A stretch of 64,000 bases of DNA from Gimesia benthica (GTDB taxonomy: Bacteria; Planctomycetota; Planctomycetia; Planctomycetales; Planctomycetaceae), in NCBI RefSeq assembly GCF_009720525.1, contig NZ_CP043930.1:868001-932000 (forward strand), written 5' to 3'. A program made the translations under genes and the position numbers. Under the pieces are notes generated by a model, which had not been told where the DNA came from, did no database searches, and saw only the letters and a list, made by a program, of their open reading frames with translations. Shown piece by piece: positions 17,370 through 26,428 of this stretch; the first letter of the stretch is position 1; the number at the start of each line of letters is the position of its first letter.

Positions 17370-17666
17370 ATGGATGTTAACGGCACCAGTTCTATTTCCG
17401 GATCGCTGCCTATCAGTAAGCAAGCTGGTCCGAGCAACACCAACATCAATAAGACGCCTGGTACGAAGCCGATCTCCTCACCGCAGGATCAGCTGGAGAT
17501 TTCTTCCGCGGGGCGTATGCTGGATGAAATGACGAACAACTCCGATATGCGTGCAGAGCGGTTGGCACAAATCAAGGCAGCCATTGATGACGGAACTTAC
17601 GAAACGGATGAGAAACTGGAAGCAGCCTTAGGGCGACTTCTGGATCAGTTCAACGATTCCGAGTAA
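17370..17666 (+). CDS. flgM: FlgM-like anti-sigma-28 factor
   Basis: The C-terminal half (DQLEISSAGRMLDEM through ERLAQIKAAIDDGTYETD) matches FlgM, which binds and blocks the flagellar sigma factor FliA until the hook is complete and FlgM is exported. The chosen ATG has a strong AGGGGG at 17355-17360, nine bases upstream, and gives 98 residues, the normal FlgM size. Longer in-frame starts would add a poorly conserved extension. The N-terminal half (NGTSSISGSLPISK) is Ser/Gly/Thr-rich and probably unstructured, as expected for an export substrate. The gene is 28 kb from the flagellar cluster and 48 bases before a Fur-family gene. Confidence 0.8.
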   Translation: MDVNGTSSISGSLPISKQAGPSNTNINKTPGTKPISSPQDQLEISSAGRMLDEMTNNSDMRAERLAQIKAAIDDGTYETDEKLEAALGRLLDQFNDSE

Positions 17667-17714
17667 TCCGCACCGGCGCTGTAGTAGAGACTTTTGACGA
17701 GGAAGAGATTTACC

Positions 17715-18212
17715 GTGCTCAATTTTGAAAGCCTGGAAATCGCTGTTTCTCCTACCGAGAAATTCAGAGAGTACTTGGCCACAAAAGGGATGAGATTAAC
17801 TCAGGAACGCGAATTAATCGTCGCGGAAGTTTTCTCGTCCCACGAACATTTCGACGCCGATCAGCTGGTCGAGCGGATGGCCCTCCAGAAAACCGGACGC
17901 CGGGTCAGCCGTTCCACCGTCTATCGCACCTTAGGCTCGCTCGAAGAAGCTGGCCTGTTGCGAAAGGTAGCACGGACCAATGATCGCGATGTGTACGAGC
18001 ACGACTATGGCTATCCCCAGCATGATCACTTCATCTGCAAAAGCTGTGGGGAACTCTTCGAATTCCACAATGAGGAAATTGCGAATCTGCTTGAGAAACT
18101 GGCCGAGCAGATCAATTTCCGCATGAGCGAACATCGTCTGGAAGTCTATGGCATCTGCGATGAATGCTCACGGCCTCCTCAGCGCCGCCACAAGAAGCTG
18201 GACCTGATCTAA
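17715..18212 (+). CDS. Fur-family metal-responsive regulator
   Basis: A Fur/Zur/PerR-type repressor. The N-terminal winged-helix domain includes KGMRLTQERELIVAEVF and SRSTVYRTLGSLEEAGLL. The dimerisation domain has the metal-binding segment HDHFICKSCGELFEF. Structural zinc cysteines appear as CKSC and CDEC. GTG at 17715 was chosen because AGGAAGAG lies seven bases upstream; a TTG at 17694 would overlap that site. The sequence does not decide among iron, zinc and peroxide sensing. It follows flgM closely and may be co-transcribed with it. Confidence 0.85.
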   Translation: MLNFESLEIAVSPTEKFREYLATKGMRLTQERELIVAEVFSSHEHFDADQLVERMALQKTGRRVSRSTVYRTLGSLEEAGLLRKVARTNDRDVYEHDYGYPQHDHFICKSCGELFEFHNEEIANLLEKLAEQINFRMSEHRLEVYGICDECSRPPQRRHKKLDLI

Positions 18213-18263
18213 ACCCAATCAGGTCATTTCGTCTTGTATTTCCAGCGTGTCAGAAGTCAAAGC

Positions 18264-19361
18264 TTACTGACGCTTAATCGGAATCGACCGGTAAACCCGC
18301 AGCATCAGCAGCAGCCCGATAAACGCTCCCAGGGCAATGCCGCCAATGATGGCCAGCCCGCCGATATCGCCAAACAGTCTGCGAATCGAGAATTCCGGCG
18401 GCGCGCCGGGCACCGCAGAGGGCCATTCCGCCAGCCAGATCCACTGCCAGCCCATCAACACGATCAGCGTTGCCGCACATAGATAAGGGCCATAAGGCAG
18501 ATAAGTCTTGCCGGTGGTCATCCGCGTCGCAAAGCCGATCAGCAATCCGCACAAGGGGGCGAGCAACAGAATAGGCACGATCGGCTGCCAGCCCAGAAAA
18601 CTGCCCACCATCGCCATTAAGGTGACATCCCCCAGACCGAGTGCTTCCTGTCCCAGCAGCACCGAGGAAATCAGGCGTACGCCCCACGTCAGTCCGCCTC
18701 CTGCCAGCAACCCCGCCATGCTCCAAGCCAGGCCGTGCCAGTGCGAATGGTCTTTAATCCACTCAGGAATGTAAGGCCCCGCCAGTCCTGGAATCGCCTG
18801 GTTCCAGTCCACCCAGAAATGGATGATTTGTAACTGCCCCGCGACCGTAGCCCCGATCACTCCCACCAGCATTCCGGTCACGGTGATCTGATCTGGAATC
18901 AGGTATTCACGAAAGTCGATACTGGTCGCGGCCACCAGCAGAGTCAGCAGAACATAATGATAAAGCAGCCGCCACTCGAACATCCCCTCGGGAGGCACCA
19001 CCGAAGGCACATCCAGACAACGAAAGTGGACCGTCATCAGATAATAGCCGGCAAACAGGATTCCGGTTCCCAGTTCGAGTAAAAATTCGGAGCGAGGCAG
19101 CCGCCTGGAACAGGCCGGACAACGGTTCCCCAGGGGGATCCAGCGGAGCAGCGGAATCAGTTTCCAGCGCAAAATGCGCGCACCACATGCCTCACAGCGC
19201 GACAGTGGCTGCGGTTTTGACTGCAGTGACATCCGCCGAACCCAGGAATTTACCCCCTGCCCGACCAGCGCTCCCAGTACAAACAGGACGCCACAAGGCA
19301 CCAGTAATGCCAGTTCCGGGGGCAATAATGTATTCAAATGTTTAATCTGCAGGTTCATCAT
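18264..19361 (-). CDS. Prepilin peptidase (type IV leader peptidase, A24)
   Basis: A polytopic membrane aspartic peptidase that cleaves and may methylate type IV pilin-like leaders. At 365 residues it is longer than the typical 250-290. The N-terminal cytoplasmic loop has two CxxC pairs (CEACG and CPACS), as in bifunctional PilD enzymes. The catalytic aspartates are in DFREYLIPD and in the GxGD motif LGLGDVTLMAMVG. About eight hydrophobic helices are visible. Candidate substrates in the window are the DUF1559 pilin-like protein (37949-38977) and Tad pilins, whose genes are not present here. It is convergent with the Fur-family gene. Confidence 0.9.
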   Translation of the reverse strand: MMNLQIKHLNTLLPPELALLVPCGVLFVLGALVGQGVNSWVRRMSLQSKPQPLSRCEACGARILRWKLIPLLRWIPLGNRCPACSRRLPRSEFLLELGTGILFAGYYLMTVHFRCLDVPSVVPPEGMFEWRLLYHYVLLTLLVAATSIDFREYLIPDQITVTGMLVGVIGATVAGQLQIIHFWVDWNQAIPGLAGPYIPEWIKDHSHWHGLAWSMAGLLAGGGLTWGVRLISSVLLGQEALGLGDVTLMAMVGSFLGWQPIVPILLLAPLCGLLIGFATRMTTGKTYLPYGPYLCAATLIVLMGWQWIWLAEWPSAVPGAPPEFSIRRLFGDIGGLAIIGGIALGAFIGLLLMLRVYRSIPIKRQ

Positions 19362-19491
19362 ATCTTAAACAAACCGGAATAAAACCTGTGATTTGACAGG
19401 TGATTTTAGTGCACGCCTTTGGTAGACTGACGCGTTAACTGGTTTGACCGCATGGTCATGCTGAATGTGAATATGGTGAAGTCTGTAAGCA

Positions 19492-19511
19492 GCATTGGCA
19501 ATTGCCGATGC
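19492..19511. promoter_or_regulatory. Near-palindrome upstream of amt
   Basis: A 20-base near-palindrome, GCAT-t-GGCAATTGCC-g-ATGC, lies about 150 bases before the amt start in a 297-base spacer. The ten-base core is a perfect palindrome. It could be a regulator site for nitrogen control; the binding protein is unknown. Confidence 0.4.
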
Positions 19512-19658
19512 TCAAAAAACATCAAATTAGAGGAAACTGCTGACAGAAGTTTCTCTCCTGGATTGATGAATTCATAAGCAGACCATCAGCTCAAACCAGT
19601 GAGAAAAGCGCTCGCTCACTGCTTTTTACAATTCTTTGCGCTCAGAAAGGCCCCTGTA

Positions 19659-21083
19659 ATGAGGAGAGTCTACAGACTTCGTACGTACTGCACAATTTTT
19701 ACACTCTGTCTTAGTTTATTAGCAAGCGGTCCGCTATTTGCAGATGAAACAACCAGTGCCCCGCCGCTCGGATCGAGTGCAGAAGCGCCGGCCCAGGAAG
19801 CTGCTGCTGTCGAATTCAGCAATGCAGACATCGCCTGGATGATGGTTGCTTCAGCACTGGTGCTGATGATGACGGCACCCGGGCTGGCTCTGTTTTATGG
19901 TGGACTCGTTAGAAAAAAGAACATTCTGGGCGTGATGATGCAATGCGTCTTCCTGATGGGACTGATGTCCGTCATCTGGGCACTCTGGGGTTACAGCCTG
20001 GCCTTTGGATCCGACATTCTCGGTGGATTCGTGGGTGGCTTTGATCACGTCCTGCTCAAAGGGGTCATCCCCAGCTGGAAAGATGGTGCCGTAGACATTC
20101 CGGCCAACGGCAGTATTCCCAAAGCCCTGTTCATGGTCTTCCAGATGATGTTCTTCATCATCACACCAGCCCTGATCTGTGGTGCGTTTGCTGAACGTAT
20201 GAAATTCAGCTCAATGGTAGTCTTCTCCGTCCTCTGGGGCACCTTTATTTATTGTCCCATCGCTCACTGGGTCTGGTCTGATACAGGCTGGCTCTGCGAA
20301 TGGAACGAGAACGCCCTCTACCCCGCCTTTGACTTTGCCGGCGGAACCGTCGTGCATATCAGTTCCGGCTTCTCGGCTCTGGTCTGTGCCATTCTGCTCG
20401 GGAAACGACTGGGTTACGGTCAGGAACCGATGCCTCCGCATAACTTAACTTACACATTTATCGGTGCGACCATGCTCTGGGTTGGCTGGTTCGGCTTCAA
20501 TGCCGGTAGTGCTGTTTCGGCAAACCCGGCTGCCGTGAATGCCTTTGTTGCCACTCACCTGGCAGCTGCCGCAGGTGTCCTTGCCTGGTCAATTGCTGAA
20601 TGGATCTCGCTTGGGAAACCCAGCATTCTGGGTGCCTGTTCCGGTGCGGTCGCCGGTCTGGTCTGCATCACACCGGCCTGTGGTACGGTGACGCCTCTCT
20701 CGGGAATCATCCTGGGGCTGATCGCCGGCTTTGCCTGCTACTTCGCCTGTACCACACTCAAATCCAAATTTAAATATGACGATTCACTCGATGCATTCGG
20801 CGTGCACGGCGTGGGGGGAATGGTTGGGGCTATCCTGACCGGTGTCTTCGCCACCCGGGCCATTACCGGCAACGCGGAAGGATCGGGGTTACTGGAAGGA
20901 AATACACAGCAGTTCATTAACCAGCTCGTCAGTGTCGGGGCTGCGGTCGTGATCTCCGTGATCGGCACGATCATCATCCTCAAACTGATCGATCTGACAA
21001 TGGGTCTGCGAGTCAGTAAAGATGGCGAAATTCAGGGTCTCGACCTGAGTCAGCATGGCGAAGAGGGATACATTTTCCTGTAA
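19659..21083 (+). CDS. amt: Ammonium transporter
   Basis: An Amt/MEP/Rh-type inner-membrane ammonium channel with eleven hydrophobic helices after an N-terminal signal-like segment (TIFTLCLSLLASGPLFA), as in AmtB. Family motifs are MMTAPGLALFYGGLVRKKN, FGFNAGSAVSANP and the two pore histidine segments FAGGTVVHISSG and FGVHGVGGMVGAILTG. ATG at 19659 is preferred because AGAAAGG lies eight bases upstream; a GTG at 19599 would add 20 residues ahead of the signal sequence. Two PII genes and glnD follow on the same strand. That is the standard partnership, since PII proteins gate Amt in response to nitrogen state. Confidence 0.95.
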   Translation: MRRVYRLRTYCTIFTLCLSLLASGPLFADETTSAPPLGSSAEAPAQEAAAVEFSNADIAWMMVASALVLMMTAPGLALFYGGLVRKKNILGVMMQCVFLMGLMSVIWALWGYSLAFGSDILGGFVGGFDHVLLKGVIPSWKDGAVDIPANGSIPKALFMVFQMMFFIITPALICGAFAERMKFSSMVVFSVLWGTFIYCPIAHWVWSDTGWLCEWNENALYPAFDFAGGTVVHISSGFSALVCAILLGKRLGYGQEPMPPHNLTYTFIGATMLWVGWFGFNAGSAVSANPAAVNAFVATHLAAAAGVLAWSIAEWISLGKPSILGACSGAVAGLVCITPACGTVTPLSGIILGLIAGFACYFACTTLKSKFKYDDSLDAFGVHGVGGMVGAILTGVFATRAITGNAEGSGLLEGNTQQFINQLVSVGAAVVISVIGTIIILKLIDLTMGLRVSKDGEIQGLDLSQHGEEGYIFL

Positions 21084-21090
21084 GCATCTC

Positions 21091-21126
21091 GGTGATCAGA
21101 GCCGGCTGGTGCTGGCTCTGATCACC
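21091..21126 (+). terminator. 13-pair perfect hairpin after amt
   Basis: GGTGATCAGAGCC (21091-21103) pairs perfectly with GGCTCTGATCACC (21114-21126) around a ten-base loop, starting eight bases after the amt stop. The tail is TGTTTC rather than a clean T-run. Confidence 0.65.
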
Positions 21127-21188
21127 TGTTTCAGGAAAGTCATCCGGATTGGCCCTGCGTGTCAGTTCGAATACTTCTGAGAGTTTTC

Positions 21189-21238
21189 AGGGGAAATGAA
21201 ATTGAGGTATCGAGATTTTCCCCTGGTTTCGATATAAT
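21189..21238 (+). promoter_or_regulatory. Inverted repeat and -10 element before glnB
   Basis: AGGGGAAA (21189-21196) and TTTCCCCT (21217-21224) form an inverted repeat, followed by a perfect TATAAT (21233-21238) about 75 bases before the glnB start. No good -35 hexamer stands 16-18 bases before it, which fits an activated or repeat-bound promoter. Confidence 0.4.
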
Positions 21239-21269
21239 AGGTAAGTGTGATAGTCGCTTGGGTTTCTGA

Positions 21270-21653
<384 letters not shown>

Positions 21654-21660
21654 AATAGAC

Positions 21661-21699
21661 GTAAAGCGAGGGGCCGATTTCCTGCCCCTTTTGCTTTAC
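21661..21699 (+). terminator. Interrupted hairpin between the two PII genes
   Basis: GTAAAGC (21661-21667) pairs with GCTTTAC (21693-21699), and inside it GGGGC (21670-21674) pairs with GCCCC (21684-21688). ATCTTTTACAG follows. This may terminate or attenuate transcription between the PII copies, allowing unequal expression. Confidence 0.55.
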
Positions 21700-21747
21700 A
21701 TCTTTTACAGAGCTGAGTCGCGTTACCCCTTGATAAAGAAGTCTTAG

Positions 21748-22086
<339 letters not shown>

Positions 22087-22169
22087 TTTGCTGACAGCTT
22101 CCTTACGCGATTCGCTGTCATCAGGCCAGGCAGTCCTGTTTCGTTTTTCGTTTCAGCCTGGAACAGACC

Positions 22170-24866
22170 ATGTCACGCACTGCGAACTCTAGTTCTGCAC
22201 AGCAACCTTTTGTTGTCTATCGCGCACAGCTGGAGCAGGCCAGACAACGAGGACGCGATCTGCTGCGCCAAGGAGCAGGCGGACTGCAGATCGCTACCGC
22301 CATCGCCGAGTCCATCGAACAGCTGCTGCTCCAGATCATCCAGGATCAGTTCCAGGAACTTTCCGCAGCAGAGCAGAAACTGATTCAGCAGAACTGCTCA
22401 ATCCTGGTCATCGGCGGTTCCGGCAGAGGTTTGATGGCCCCCTTCTCCGATGTGGACATGCTGTTCCTCTATCGCAATCAGGTTGTTGATGAATTCTCAA
22501 ACTTCATCGGCAACGTAGTCCGCAACTGCTGGGACGCTGGCCTCAAACTGGGCCACAGTGTCCGCACGATTGCAGATTCCATCAAGATGGCCCGCACCGA
22601 ACCCGAGTTTGCCACCGCGATGATCGAAGCCCGCTCCATCTGGGGGGATGAGCATCTGGCTGAGCAGTTGATTCGGTCCTACTATCGCCACGTCATCCTG
22701 TTTCGCCGACGCATCTTTTTCGAACAGTGTGTTGCCGCCCGCTGGGAAGAACGCAAACAACACGGCGGTGCGGTCATGCAGCTGGAACCCGATATCAAGC
22801 GTTCGCCCGGCGGTCTGCGCGACATCCACCTCTTACGCTGGACCGGTTACGCCCGTTACGGCACTTCCAACCTGGATATGCTGAGGCTCGATGGCCGCAT
22901 CAACAGCCGTGATGTGCGAACCCTCAAAAATGCTCGAGACTATCTGCTCAAAGTCCGCATTCAACTGCATTACGAAGCCGGCAAACAGCAGGATCTGTTT
23001 ACCAAAGATTCGCAGCTCTGGATGGCCGAACAACGACAGATTGAAGGCACCAACGGACAGCGTCCTGTCGAAATCCTGATGCAGGAATACTTCAGGCACA
23101 GTAAAGCCGTCGCGGAAATCACCGAACGCTTCATTAAAGCGCATCGCCCCCTGCCCTTCCTGTCGCGGGCTTATGATTTCCTGATGACACATCGTTCAGA
23201 CGGAATCCTCAAAATCGCTCCCGATCACCTGGATGTCGTCCCGAAATACAGAAGCGAAGTCTGCAACAACCTGGAAGAAATTCTCAAACTGTTCGATACT
23301 GCTTCTCTGTACGGCATCTCCATCGCCCCCGATCTGCTGGATGCCATTCGCGAAGCGGCACTCAAGCTGCCGCCCACAATTACCAATCGCTCGATCGATC
23401 TGTTCCGCGCGATTATGGGTCGCAGCACCCAGTTGGGTCCCACGTTGAGGATCATGTCGGAAACCGGCATTCTTAATCTGCTGATCCCGTACATGCAACA
23501 CGCTTACTGTCTGCTACAGTTCAATCAGTATCACAGCTACACCGTCGACGAACACACTTTCCGCGCCATCGAAGCAGCGGAATTGTTCGCCGATGACGAC
23601 TCCGCCCTGGGCAGTTCCTATCGCAATATCGAGGATAAGGATCTGCTCAACCTCGCGATTCTGCTGCATGACATCGGGAAAGGCTACGGCGAAGACCACA
23701 GTAAAATGGGGGCCATGATCGCAACAGACACCGCGGTCCGCCTGGGGCTCAGAGAGGACGAACAGAAACTGCTCGTCTTCCTGGTCTTAGAACACCTCAC
23801 GATGGCCCACCTGGCATTTCGGCGGGATATCTCTGATCCGGACATCCTCTTCGAATTCAGTCAGAAGGTCGGCAGCCCGGAAAAACTCCGTATGTTATAC
23901 GTGTTGACTGCGGCAGACATCACTGCGGTAGGCCCCGGCGTGTTTACTGACTGGAAATCGGAACTGCTCGCGGATTTATACGAACGCACCATGCTCCTAC
24001 TGGGTGGAAAGCATTCCCGCTATCATCGTGACCAGCGTCTGGCCCGTGTGAAACAGCTGGTCAGAAACCACCTCGACCTCCCCCAGATCCCCGAGTACGA
24101 AGAAGATCCCGACTCCTGGTTTACCGAGTTGTTTAACTCGTTCTCGCCACACTATCTGCTGGTCAATTCTTCAGAACGGATTGCCGCCGACATCAAAATC
24201 CTCCGCGATCTCCCCCCGGATCAGATCGTGGTGGAGGGGGAATTCGAACCGGACACAGGTACGGTCAATTACCACGTGATCGCTCCTGCCATGTACTCAC
24301 AGGCCTGCTTCCATCGCATGGTCAGCGTATTCACTTCACGACGCATGGAAATCATTTCCGCTCAGATTACGACCAGCGCCTCCGGCGGTGTCGTCGACAG
24401 TTTCCATGTCATTGATCATGACTTTGTGGATGAAGTTCCCTTAAGTCAGATCGAAAAAATCGAAGAGGAAATCCGCAAGGCCGTCAAAGGAGAAAGCGAT
24501 GCCCGCACCATGTTCCTCTCCAATCAGCGGTTTCACGAATCAACTGAGCTGAGCGGAGAGTACGAACTGGGACGCGTGGAAATTGACAATCACTCTTCCA
24601 AACGCTGCACGATCATCGACGTCATTTCCAACGACCGCACCGGGCTGCTCTATATTATTTCCCGGGCCATCAGCCGCATGGGGCTGTCCGTCGTCATGGC
24701 GAAAATTTCGACGCACCTCGACCAGGTCGTCGATGTCTTCTATGTGATCGATGAGCACGAGCAGAAAATCGTTGATGAGGAGCGGCTGCAGCAGATCAGA
24801 CAAAAACTCGAATCAACACTGCATGACTTCGAACTCGAAGGCTACAAACGTTACCAGCGGGTCTGA
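22170..24866 (+). CDS. glnD: PII uridylyltransferase / uridylyl-removing enzyme
   Basis: The bifunctional nitrogen sensor that adds UMP to PII when glutamine is low and removes it when high. At 898 residues it equals the family norm. Domains in order: nucleotidyltransferase with GGSGRGLMAPFSDVDMLFL (residues 82-100, both catalytic Asp present; the usual GGYGRGELAP is changed to GGSGRGLMAP); GlnD linker region with KRSPGGLRDIHLLRW; HD hydrolase with LLHDIGKGYGEDHSKMG around residue 500; two C-terminal ACT domains (about 710-780 and 820-890) that bind glutamine. It follows the two PII genes. It ends seven bases before the convergent manA stop. Confidence 0.95.
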   Translation: MSRTANSSSAQQPFVVYRAQLEQARQRGRDLLRQGAGGLQIATAIAESIEQLLLQIIQDQFQELSAAEQKLIQQNCSILVIGGSGRGLMAPFSDVDMLFLYRNQVVDEFSNFIGNVVRNCWDAGLKLGHSVRTIADSIKMARTEPEFATAMIEARSIWGDEHLAEQLIRSYYRHVILFRRRIFFEQCVAARWEERKQHGGAVMQLEPDIKRSPGGLRDIHLLRWTGYARYGTSNLDMLRLDGRINSRDVRTLKNARDYLLKVRIQLHYEAGKQQDLFTKDSQLWMAEQRQIEGTNGQRPVEILMQEYFRHSKAVAEITERFIKAHRPLPFLSRAYDFLMTHRSDGILKIAPDHLDVVPKYRSEVCNNLEEILKLFDTASLYGISIAPDLLDAIREAALKLPPTITNRSIDLFRAIMGRSTQLGPTLRIMSETGILNLLIPYMQHAYCLLQFNQYHSYTVDEHTFRAIEAAELFADDDSALGSSYRNIEDKDLLNLAILLHDIGKGYGEDHSKMGAMIATDTAVRLGLREDEQKLLVFLVLEHLTMAHLAFRRDISDPDILFEFSQKVGSPEKLRMLYVLTAADITAVGPGVFTDWKSELLADLYERTMLLLGGKHSRYHRDQRLARVKQLVRNHLDLPQIPEYEEDPDSWFTELFNSFSPHYLLVNSSERIAADIKILRDLPPDQIVVEGEFEPDTGTVNYHVIAPAMYSQACFHRMVSVFTSRRMEIISAQITTSASGGVVDSFHVIDHDFVDEVPLSQIEKIEEEIRKAVKGESDARTMFLSNQRFHESTELSGEYELGRVEIDNHSSKRCTIIDVISNDRTGLLYIISRAISRMGLSVVMAKISTHLDQVVDVFYVIDEHEQKIVDEERLQQIRQKLESTLHDFELEGYKRYQRV

Positions 24867-24873
24867 TTCCGGG

Positions 24874-25875
24874 TTAGCCGGGAATCACTTCCAGGAATGT
24901 CATTTCGTGCTCGACCACAATTTGGCAATCCGAGGCGGCCGCCGGCACCAGTAGCGTCTTACCCTGGAACAGCTCATAGCTTTCGGCACTGCACTGAAGC
25001 TGTCCCGTCCCTTCCAGCACGATCAGAATCTGTGCCCGGTTCACTGAAGATAACCGGAGCGGACTCGCACTCTGATGGCGACGGATAGAAAAACAGGAAG
25101 ATTCCAGCAGCGTCTCAACTCTGTGGTCGGCGTCCTGACGCAATCGAGGCTCGAGCAGATCAACGGGCCCCCGCTGGAAATTGATGCTGTTGAATGCCTG
25201 CTCAACATGCAGGGGGCGTGGCTGGCCCGACTGATCCAGTCGGTTCCAGTCAAATAATCGGTAAGTGATATCGCTGGTCTGTTGAACTTCCGCCAGCAGG
25301 ATCCCTTCGCCAATTGCATGCAGAGTTCCCGCAGGAATAAACACACAATCTCCCGGACGAACCGGATAACTGTGCAGACAGGCTTCGACATTACCCTGTT
25401 CCAGGTGGGCTCCAAGTTCATCGGCATCAACGCCCGCTTTCAAACCGGCATAAATCCGGCTGTCGGGGGCGGCATCCAGAATCACCCAGGCTTCCGATTT
25501 CCCTGCTTTACGGGCATCGAAGTCGGCCAGGTGTGAATCATCGGGATGGACCTGCAGGGAAAGTCGATCGGTAGCGTCGATGAATTTGATCAGCAGCGGA
25601 AATGTCGAATAGCAGGTTCCCGCACCGTACATTGCCTGGGGATTTTGACCGATCACTTCGGAAAGTGTCGATCCCGCATACTCACCACTGGCAATCAGGG
25701 TCGGTGCTTCCGGATGATCTGACAGTTCCCAGCTTTCACCGAAATCTCCCTCCAGACCGATCGGCTTCTGCAAGATTGTGCCCAGACGCTCTCCGCCCCA
25801 CCGGGCACGCTTCAAGAGAGGCGTGAACTCCAGTGGCAATAACGTGGCCGTCGATTGGACTTCTTGCAAAGACAT
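24874..25875 (-). CDS. manA: Mannose-6-phosphate isomerase, class I
   Basis: A zinc-dependent cupin isomerase interconverting mannose-6-phosphate and fructose-6-phosphate. Its 333 residues resemble the short bacterial class I enzymes. Zinc ligands appear in LQVHPDD (Gln and His), GKSEAWVIL (Glu) and IPAGTLHAIG (His). FTPLLKRARWGGERLG and GESWELSDHPEAPT at the N-terminus are typical. It is convergent with glnD with a seven-base gap, and no terminator is visible between them. It probably supports mannose use or GDP-mannose supply for glycans. Confidence 0.93.
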   Translation of the reverse strand: MSLQEVQSTATLLPLEFTPLLKRARWGGERLGTILQKPIGLEGDFGESWELSDHPEAPTLIASGEYAGSTLSEVIGQNPQAMYGAGTCYSTFPLLIKFIDATDRLSLQVHPDDSHLADFDARKAGKSEAWVILDAAPDSRIYAGLKAGVDADELGAHLEQGNVEACLHSYPVRPGDCVFIPAGTLHAIGEGILLAEVQQTSDITYRLFDWNRLDQSGQPRPLHVEQAFNSINFQRGPVDLLEPRLRQDADHRVETLLESSCFSIRRHQSASPLRLSSVNRAQILIVLEGTGQLQCSAESYELFQGKTLLVPAAASDCQIVVEHEMTFLEVIPG

Positions 25876-26203
25876 AACAGTTGGAAAGTAACACCAGATA
25901 ACAAGATAGAAAAACTGGAAAGGATAGAAACCTTGACTATCCTAAACCACCAAACCTGCTGGTTGCAACTATAATCATACGAATTGGGCGTACCCGAGTC
26001 TCTGTTTTTTCAATCGTTTTCGGCGAATTACTGATCTTGCCGAGTTCCAATTGCCATAAACGGGATCTCCTGCTAATCTCTCCCCCCCTGACCCCATGAG
26101 CGAGCCCCACAAACGACACTTATGTACACTTCCTGCCGTTGAATTTCTCCTGACGACACAAAACAACGGCAAGGAACACTGCTTCCCTACGAAAGGTGCT
26201 TAC
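25876..26203. other. 328-base divergent spacer between manA and a small gene
   Basis: AT-rich spacer. An isolated TATAAT-like element lies near 25969-25974, without a -35 at correct spacing, and an eight-base GTTGCAAC palindrome sits just before it. An open extension of the downstream small gene starts at 26096 but lacks a ribosome binding site. Confidence 0.4.
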
Positions 26204-26386
26204 GTGGCAGACCTGGTAACCCAAACCTGCGAACTCGAACTTTCTATTGGTGATACTATTCAGGTTGGCGATCAGTTTTTAACGGTCGTAGATATTGAGG
26301 GAGACGAAATTCTGTTTCAACTGGATGCGGATAACCCGGCTGAACGCGATGCGACTGCCGGCTCAGCTCCTCGCTCCTGTCGCTGA
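26204..26386 (+). CDS. Small CsrA-like beta-strand protein, function unknown
   Basis: GTG at 26204 with AAAGGTG five to six bases upstream gives a 60-residue protein. Its core LELSIGDTIQVGDQFLTVVDIEGDEILFQLDAD resembles the carbon storage regulator (CsrA) pattern, an IGD turn, then a VxV strand, then a DIxGDxI strand and an LDA/IDAP end. The family's conserved basic ends are missing: there is no MLVLxR start and no VHRxE segment. It could be a diverged RNA-binding regulator or only a small barrel. A longer frame from ATG 26096 is possible but poorly supported. It is convergent with a membrane-protein gene. Confidence 0.5.
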   Translation: MADLVTQTCELELSIGDTIQVGDQFLTVVDIEGDEILFQLDADNPAERDATAGSAPRSCR

Positions 26387-26428
26387 TCAAAACTGATTCC
26401 ACAAAATGACATTTCGCTTTCCTGCCGC

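Noticed and set aside
19497..19511. TGGC...GC pattern before amt as a possible sigma-54 promoter
   Set aside because: The distance between GG and GC is 13 bases instead of 12, and no TTGC precedes the end; the sequence is better described as a palindrome.
25933..25974. TTGACT and TATAAT before the small CsrA-like gene as a promoter
   Set aside because: The spacer is 31 bases, far outside 16-18; the two hexamers are not a promoter pair.
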